This document shows, piece after piece, positions 5,497 to 9,367 of a DNA stretch of 9,367 nt; within the stretch, counting starts at the first letter, position 1; every line of letters begins with the position of its first letter. Made by a program: the position numbers and the translations under genes. The notes under the pieces were generated by a model. That model had not been told where the DNA came from and did not search any database. It worked only from the letters and a program-made list of their open reading frames with translations. Origin of the DNA: Anaerotignum sp. (GTDB lineage Bacteria > Bacillota > Clostridia > Lachnospirales > Anaerotignaceae); NCBI GenBank assembly GCA_017442465.1, contig JAFRZQ010000098.1, forward strand, positions 1 to 9,367. The letters are read 5' to 3'.

Positions 5497-5525
5497 AGAC
5501 CACCCAAAAGGTGGTCTATTTTTTT
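5497..5525 (+). terminator. Intrinsic terminator of the tRNA-Lys transcript
   Basis: An 8-bp perfect stem (5497-5504 with 5510-5517) with a 5-nt CAAAA loop is followed by A and then seven T residues (5519-5525). It separates the tRNA transcript from the spore coat gene. Confidence 0.92.
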
Positions 5526-5580
5526 GCGCATCCCCATAGATTGTTCCAGAGGGAGTCTGGGAAAAGCAGGGGGAATGGCA

Positions 5581-6570
5581 ATGGAAGATATCAACGAAAA
5601 AATACTGTGGGAAGGGTATGGGCTTCGGCTGCGGGGCGGCACCAGGACCAGAACGGGGCTCATCTGCCGGACAGATCAGGGGATCAGAGAACTGAAAAAG
5701 CCAAGAGGCAGTGCGGATAGCCTGCGGCTGGCCTTTCGGGTGAAGGAACAGCTGTGGAAAAATGGATTCCGCAATATCAGCCGTATGTATCAGACCCTGG
5801 AAGGAGAGCCTTTTTACCGATATGACGGGGTATTATATATGCTGGAAGACCCTATGCCGGCAGAAGCCATGCCGGAGGAGGATCTGGCGGCATTTCTCTG
5901 CGGGGCGGATCTTCTGGGGCAGATGCATAAAGGGGCAAGAGGACTGCAGACGGAGGCGGAGCAATGGGATCGGGAGCGTCTGCCGAAGCTGTATGCCAAG
6001 CGGCGGGGGGAACTGGCCAAAATGCGCCGGAGAAATGACAGAAGCGGATGTTATGACACCATTGGGCTGCTGCTGCTGGAGCATTATGAGCAGTATATGG
6101 AACGGGCAGAAGAAGCGGAAGAGCTGCTGCAAAAAGGGGGCTATGGAAAGGCGCTGGAAGAGGCAGCTGCAAGGGGTGCCTTCTGTCATAATGCATACAA
6201 GGGGGAGGCCCTGCGGCTGGAAAAAGACGGAAGGGTCTTTGTGGGGAATTTTGATAAGTGCAGCAGAGAGATCCCGCTGGCGGATGTGGCTTTCTATCTG
6301 AGAAGATATATGAAAAAAACGGCGGGAGATGCGGCAGGAGTCTGGGAAATGCTGGAAAGCTACGGCAGACACTGTCCGCTTTCGGATGGGGATCTGATCA
6401 TCCTGCAGGGTATGCTGGTCTATCCGGAAAAATTTCTTCGGCTGGTCAATGAGTATTATAACAGGCGCAGGAGCTGTGTTTCCCCTGCCATGGGTGAGCG
6501 GCTGGCGGCAGCAGCCCGGGAAGAGGAAAAGGGAATGGAACTGAAAAAGATCATCGAAAAGGGCTGTTGA
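5581..6570 (+). CDS. CotS-family spore coat protein, kinase-like fold
   Basis: The 329-residue product resembles the CotS/CotI/YutH group of spore coat proteins, which share the aminoglycoside-phosphotransferase/choline-kinase fold and act in the mother cell during coat assembly. An N-lobe-like part (about 1-90) is followed by a charged helical segment (about 100-195). The FCHNAYKGEA loop (201-210) occupies the catalytic-loop position, then VFVGNFDKC (219-227) the metal-binding-loop position, then IPLADVAFYLRRYMKK and the C-terminal LLVYPEKF-type helices typical of the family. In the catalytic loop the Asp of the kinase HxD motif is Ala205, so it is probably a pseudokinase. AGGGGG at 5569-5573 is 7 nt before ATG 5581 and only 1 nt before ATG 5575, so 5581 is preferred. 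The frame stays open upstream into the tRNA by chance. No sigma-A promoter stands out between the tRNA terminator and the start, in keeping with a sporulation sigma factor. Confidence 0.85.
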   Translation: MEDINEKILWEGYGLRLRGGTRTRTGLICRTDQGIRELKKPRGSADSLRLAFRVKEQLWKNGFRNISRMYQTLEGEPFYRYDGVLYMLEDPMPAEAMPEEDLAAFLCGADLLGQMHKGARGLQTEAEQWDRERLPKLYAKRRGELAKMRRRNDRSGCYDTIGLLLLEHYEQYMERAEEAEELLQKGGYGKALEEAAARGAFCHNAYKGEALRLEKDGRVFVGNFDKCSREIPLADVAFYLRRYMKKTAGDAAGVWEMLESYGRHCPLSDGDLIILQGMLVYPEKFLRLVNEYYNRRRSCVSPAMGERLAAAAREEEKGMELKKIIEKGC

Positions 6571-6599
6571 GGATTTTCCTGACAGCCCCTTCTGTTTCT
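6561..6599 (+). terminator. Probable terminator of the spore coat gene
   Basis: GGGCTGT (6561-6567) pairs with ACAGCCC (6582-6588), and the helix continues inward with a wobble, a bulged base and four more pairs. A T-rich but interrupted tail (CTTCTGTTTCTT) follows. The stem includes the stop codon of the upstream gene. The imperfect T tract makes this less certain than the other terminators. Confidence 0.6.
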
Positions 6600-6627
6600 T
6601 ACGGCGAAAGATCGTTGTTTTTTCTTA

Positions 6628-6656
6628 TTGAAACTTCCCGGGAAAAGCATTACAAT
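6628..6656 (+). promoter_or_regulatory. Promoter of the PEGA protein-phosphoglucomutase operon
   Basis: TTGAAA (6628-6633) and TACAAT (6651-6656) are 17 bp apart, each matching consensus at 5 of 6 positions. Transcription would start near 6663, about 40 nt before the start codon. The 10-bp palindrome TTCCCGGGAA (6635-6644) lies in the spacer and may be a regulator site or chance. Confidence 0.75.
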
Positions 6657-6702
6657 AAAAGATGAAAAAATCTGTAATTTTCCCCCGAAGGAGGAGAACC
6701 TG

Positions 6703-8193
6703 ATGAAGGAATACCATTTCCAGGAAAATGAGCAGGACTTTGGCCTGACTGTGCGACTGGATGATATAAATGAAAAAGTAAAACAACTGAAAAAGAACGA
6801 AGTGGATGACGAACTGGGCGATGCCAATGACTTCCTGAAGGCGTTTCAATCTGAAAAATTCGATACGCCCCTGCCTGAGCCGGCAGAAGAAGAGGAAATA
6901 GAAGAAGAAACCGTACAGCCGGCAACGGTGCAGCCTGCCAGAAGACGGGTGGAAAGAAAACAGCCGGAACCGGTGGAAGACGAGGAAGAATGGGAAGAAT
7001 ATGATGAAGAAGAACGCTTTGGTATGAGCAAACGAACCATTGGCCTGATCGCGGCCCTGGCGGTTCTTGCCTGTATCATTGGCTTCTCTGTTGTGCGCTG
7101 TGGCTTCCAGCCCAGTGCGGCACCAGTAACACCTTCCGGTGATGCTGTTCCCGTTCTGGTGGAAAGTGTGCTGGAAGGGGAAGCGGAAGTCTATGATATT
7201 TCTGCGGAGGAACGCAGAACGCTGCTTCTGACGGAAGACACGAAGATCATCGACGAGCAGGGACGTTCCGTAGCCTATGGCAGTGTGGAAATGGGCGACC
7301 TTGTAATGGTTGAACTGGATAAAGATGGCGAAACCGCCCTTTCTATTGATTACAGCGCTGCTGCGATTCAGACAGAAGAAGCAACAGGTTTGGAAGCGGA
7401 TACGAAAAAGCACGAGTTGAAGGGCGAAAAGGATTCCTACAAATACGGTGAAAAAGCCTTGTTTATTTATGACGAAGAAGAAATTTCTCCCAAGGAACTG
7501 GAGCCCTGTGACCTTCTGGAGCTGAAACTGGTGGAAGATGTGGTCTGGTCTGTGGAAGTGCTGGAATATCATGGTTATATTGAGGTGGAAAATACCCAGA
7601 ATATAAAAGATGGTGAATTTCAGCTGGATGAGGAAGAACCTGTCCCTCTGGAAGAAGGGATGAAGGTAGCAGTCAGAGCCGGTCAGCATGAGGTGACGGT
7701 AACAGGCTCCAACATTGAAACCAGAAAAGATACCCTTTTTGTGGAAGCGGAAGAGGAATTTATCTATGACCTGTCCAAAGCCCAGGAAAAACTGGGTGTC
7801 ATCATTGTAAATGCCAATGTCAGTGAGTATAAGCTGTATATCAATGGTGCGCTGGCAGAAAGCCCTGCGGTACTGCCTATGGGCGAGTATGATCTGGTCA
7901 TCCTGAAAAACGGTTATACAGAATGGAATCAGCATGTGAAGCTGGAGCAGGATACACTGACAGTGAATGCGGAACTGGTGAGAGATATTCAATACGGTAC
8001 TTTGACCGTGACGGCAGATGTGGAAGGCGCATGGGTCTATATTAACGGCGAGGAATATGGTGCCCTTCCCATGCAGGTGAATCTGCCCTACGGCTCTTAT
8101 AATGTGCAGGTGGCAAAAGACGGATACGATACGTTCCGACAGAGCGTGACCATCCAGTCCTCCACGGCATCCTTACATGCAACACTGGAATAA
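6703..8193 (+). CDS. Membrane-anchored PEGA-domain protein
   Basis: The 496-residue product has four parts. Residues 1-108 are hydrophilic, with a Glu/Asp-rich stretch (about 55-105) interrupted by a short basic RRRVERK patch. One hydrophobic helix spans about 112-133, with no signal-peptidase site evident. Residues 150-360 are beta-rich and appear to hold two related segments (about 160-218 and 230-290), each ending in an acidic D-L-x-E/V-L pattern. Two C-terminal PEGA-type repeats follow at about 364-425 and 431-496, both with YINGE/YINGA, LPxGxYxxxVxKxGY signatures. The likely topology is an acidic cytosolic N terminus and an exported C-terminal region. PEGA domains are thought to bind surface components, but no function is established here. 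AAGGAGG (6688-6694) is 8 nt before ATG 6703; the longer open frame from TTG 6628 would start inside the -35 element and is rejected. It is followed after 39 nt by the phosphoglucomutase gene without a terminator. Confidence 0.85.
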   Translation: MKEYHFQENEQDFGLTVRLDDINEKVKQLKKNEVDDELGDANDFLKAFQSEKFDTPLPEPAEEEEIEEETVQPATVQPARRRVERKQPEPVEDEEEWEEYDEEERFGMSKRTIGLIAALAVLACIIGFSVVRCGFQPSAAPVTPSGDAVPVLVESVLEGEAEVYDISAEERRTLLLTEDTKIIDEQGRSVAYGSVEMGDLVMVELDKDGETALSIDYSAAAIQTEEATGLEADTKKHELKGEKDSYKYGEKALFIYDEEEISPKELEPCDLLELKLVEDVVWSVEVLEYHGYIEVENTQNIKDGEFQLDEEEPVPLEEGMKVAVRAGQHEVTVTGSNIETRKDTLFVEAEEEFIYDLSKAQEKLGVIIVNANVSEYKLYINGALAESPAVLPMGEYDLVILKNGYTEWNQHVKLEQDTLTVNAELVRDIQYGTLTVTADVEGAWVYINGEEYGALPMQVNLPYGSYNVQVAKDGYDTFRQSVTIQSSTASLHATLE

Positions 8194-8232
8194 TCAGAAC
8201 GGAAATAAAAACCAATCAAGGAGGAAATCAAA

Positions 8233-9367
8233 ATGGAAGAATATCGCGTAAGATATGAGCAGTGGCTGAACGATCCCTTTATTGACGAAGAAACAAAAGC
8301 GGAACTGAGAAGCATTGCTGATAACGAAATGGAAATCAAGGAACGCTTCTTTAAGGAACTGGAATTCGGTACAGGCGGTCTGCGCGGCATCATTGGCAAC
8401 GGCTCCAACAGACTGAATCAGTACACAGTGGGTAAGGCTTCTCAGGGTCTGGCAAACTATATCCTGAAAGAAGGCACACAGGACAAAGGCGTAGCCATCG
8501 CCTATGACTCCCGCTTCATGTCCCCAGAATTTGCAGAAGTTGCAGGTCTGATCTTTGCTGCAAACGGCATCCCGGCCTTTGTTTATCCTTCCCTGCGTCC
8601 CGTTCCCATGCTGTCCTTCGCAGTAAGAGAACTGGGCTGTACAGCAGGTGTTGTGCTGACAGCATCCCACAATCCCCCCGAATACAACGGCTACAAAGTA
8701 TACTGGGCTGACGGCGCTCAGGTAGTAGCACCCAGAGATAAAGGTATCATCACAGAAGTAAACGCTGTGACAGACTTCGGCCAGATCAAAAGAATGGACA
8801 GAGCAGAAGCAGAAGCGAAAAAACTGTTCAACCTGATCGGTGAAGAAGTGGATGAAGCTTTCGACAAAAACGTACAGGCTTCCCTGATGAACCATGAAAT
8901 GATCCAGCGCATGGGCGATAAACTGAATATCGTTTATACACCTCTGCACGGTTCCGGCAATATGCCCGTTCGCCGCAATCTGGAAAAAGCAGGCTTCAAA
9001 AACGTATATATCGTAAAAGAACAGGAAATGCCTGATTCTTCCTTCTCTACAGTAGATTACCCTAACCCCGAAGACGTAAAAGTATTCGTAATGGCACAGG
9101 AACTGGCTGCAAAAGTGGATGCAGACGTTCTGATCGGTACAGACCCTGATGCTGACCGTGTAGGTGCTATGGTAAAAGACGATAAGGGCGAATTTGTTGC
9201 TCTGACAGGTAACCATGTTGGCGCACTGGCAACAGAATACATCCTGAGCCAGAGAAAAGAACAGGGCAGACTGCCTGAAAACGGTGCGGTTATCAAAACA
9301 ATCGTATCTACAGAAATGATCACACCTATCTGCGAAGCATACGGCGTGGAAAAAATGGACGTTCTGA
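8233..9367 (+). CDS. pgcA: Phosphoglucomutase/phosphomannomutase, PgcA type (3' end outside the window)
   Basis: This cytosolic alpha-D-phosphohexomutase interconverts glucose-1-phosphate and glucose-6-phosphate, feeding UDP-glucose, cell-wall teichoic acid and glycolipid synthesis. Only 378 codons are present, about two thirds of the 570-580 residues usual for the PgcA type. Visible features are the N-terminal FGTGGLRG motif (45-52), the phosphoserine loop TASHNPPEYNGYK (143-155) with active Ser145, and the metal-binding D304-x-D306-x-D308-R loop. The sugar-binding and phosphate-binding C-terminal domains lie beyond the window end. ATG 8233 has AAGGAGG (8218-8224) at 8 nt. Codon use is strongly biased (ACA, GCA, CTG, GGC), suggesting high expression. 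It shares the PEGA gene's transcript. Phosphomannomutase activity is also possible for this family. Confidence 0.95.
   Translation, partial: MEEYRVRYEQWLNDPFIDEETKAELRSIADNEMEIKERFFKELEFGTGGLRGIIGNGSNRLNQYTVGKASQGLANYILKEGTQDKGVAIAYDSRFMSPEFAEVAGLIFAANGIPAFVYPSLRPVPMLSFAVRELGCTAGVVLTASHNPPEYNGYKVYWADGAQVVAPRDKGIITEVNAVTDFGQIKRMDRAEAEAKKLFNLIGEEVDEAFDKNVQASLMNHEMIQRMGDKLNIVYTPLHGSGNMPVRRNLEKAGFKNVYIVKEQEMPDSSFSTVDYPNPEDVKVFVMAQELAAKVDADVLIGTDPDADRVGAMVKDDKGEFVALTGNHVGALATEYILSQRKEQGRLPENGAVIKTIVSTEMITPICEAYGVEKMDVL

Noticed and set aside
5535..5543. CATAGATTG as a sigma-K -10 element for the spore coat gene
   Set aside because: It partly matches the CATAnnnTA consensus, but no matching -35 element lies at the right distance, so I did not list it as a promoter.
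5401..5580. Upstream extension of the CotS-family reading frame into the tRNA
   Set aside because: The extra 60 codons would begin inside tRNA-Lys and cross a strong terminator. The well-placed ribosome binding site supports 5581.
6628..6702. Upstream extension of the PEGA reading frame from TTG 6628
   Set aside because: That TTG is part of the -35 element, so it would not be in the mRNA. A strong ribosome binding site supports ATG 6703.
6625..7992. A 455-codon open frame on the minus strand
   Set aside because: It is fully antisense to the PEGA gene, has no ribosome binding site, and its Phe/His/Gln-rich composition is what the complement of an acidic, Glu/Lys-rich coding sequence gives.
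8194..9216. A 340-codon open frame on the minus strand
   Set aside because: It lies antisense to the phosphoglucomutase, whose motifs are intact. The Cys/Phe-rich product reflects the biased codons of the real gene.
1..9367. CRISPR arrays, insertion sequences, toxin-antitoxin pairs or prophage genes
   Set aside because: No regularly spaced repeats, transposase motifs, paired small genes or phage structural genes were seen on either strand.

Overview
The window reads as chromosome of a spore-forming, low-to-mid G+C Gram-positive anaerobe, most likely a member of the Clostridia (Lachnospiraceae-like). The support is strong AGGAGG-type ribosome binding sites before nearly every gene, sigma-A-like promoters, compact intrinsic terminators, an ECF-type RibU riboflavin transporter under an FMN riboswitch, a CotS-family spore coat gene, a tRNA without an encoded CCA, and a PgcA-type phosphoglucomutase. 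The species cannot be fixed from this sequence. Most of the window is ordinary core genome. The one stretch that looks foreign is about 590-1450.

Layout. (1) 1-572, plus strand: the last codons of what is probably thyA, then folA (dihydrofolate reductase) and a terminator. (2) 590-1494, plus strand: an AT-rich single-gene cassette with its own promoter, a 14-bp palindrome inside that promoter, and a solitary HsdR-N-type PD-(D/E)XK nuclease-like protein, closed by a terminator that can also serve the convergent gene. (3) 1496-3637, minus strand: a CCA-adding tRNA nucleotidyltransferase gene followed by an aldo/keto reductase gene, with stop codon and ribosome binding site overlapping between them. 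(4) 3631-5232, minus strand: promoter, FMN riboswitch, transcription-terminator expression platform, ribU, then a small FMN-binding split-barrel (pyridoxamine-phosphate-oxidase-like) gene and a terminator. (5) 5311-5525, plus strand: a near-consensus promoter, tRNA-Lys(CTT), an unexplained 18-bp wobble-rich hairpin and a terminator. (6) 5581-6599, plus strand: a CotS-family spore coat/pseudokinase gene with its terminator. (7) 6628-9367, plus strand: a promoter, a membrane-anchored PEGA-domain protein, and the first two thirds of a phosphoglucomutase gene that runs off the window.

How they fit together. thyA-folA is the usual thymidylate/folate pair: ThyA makes dihydrofolate and FolA reduces it. 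Riboflavin uptake and a flavin-dependent protein share one FMN-sensing leader, so low FMN should raise both. The CCA-adding enzyme is needed for tRNAs like the tRNA-Lys here, whose gene ends at the discriminator base. The PEGA protein and phosphoglucomutase share a transcript, which hints at a link to cell-envelope sugar metabolism, but that is inference.

I do not see a clearly new multi-gene system. The best candidates for a second look are the nuclease cassette with its palindromic promoter, the structured RNA after tRNA-Lys, the unusual repeats of the riboswitch expression platform with its co-regulated flavoprotein, and the PEGA protein.
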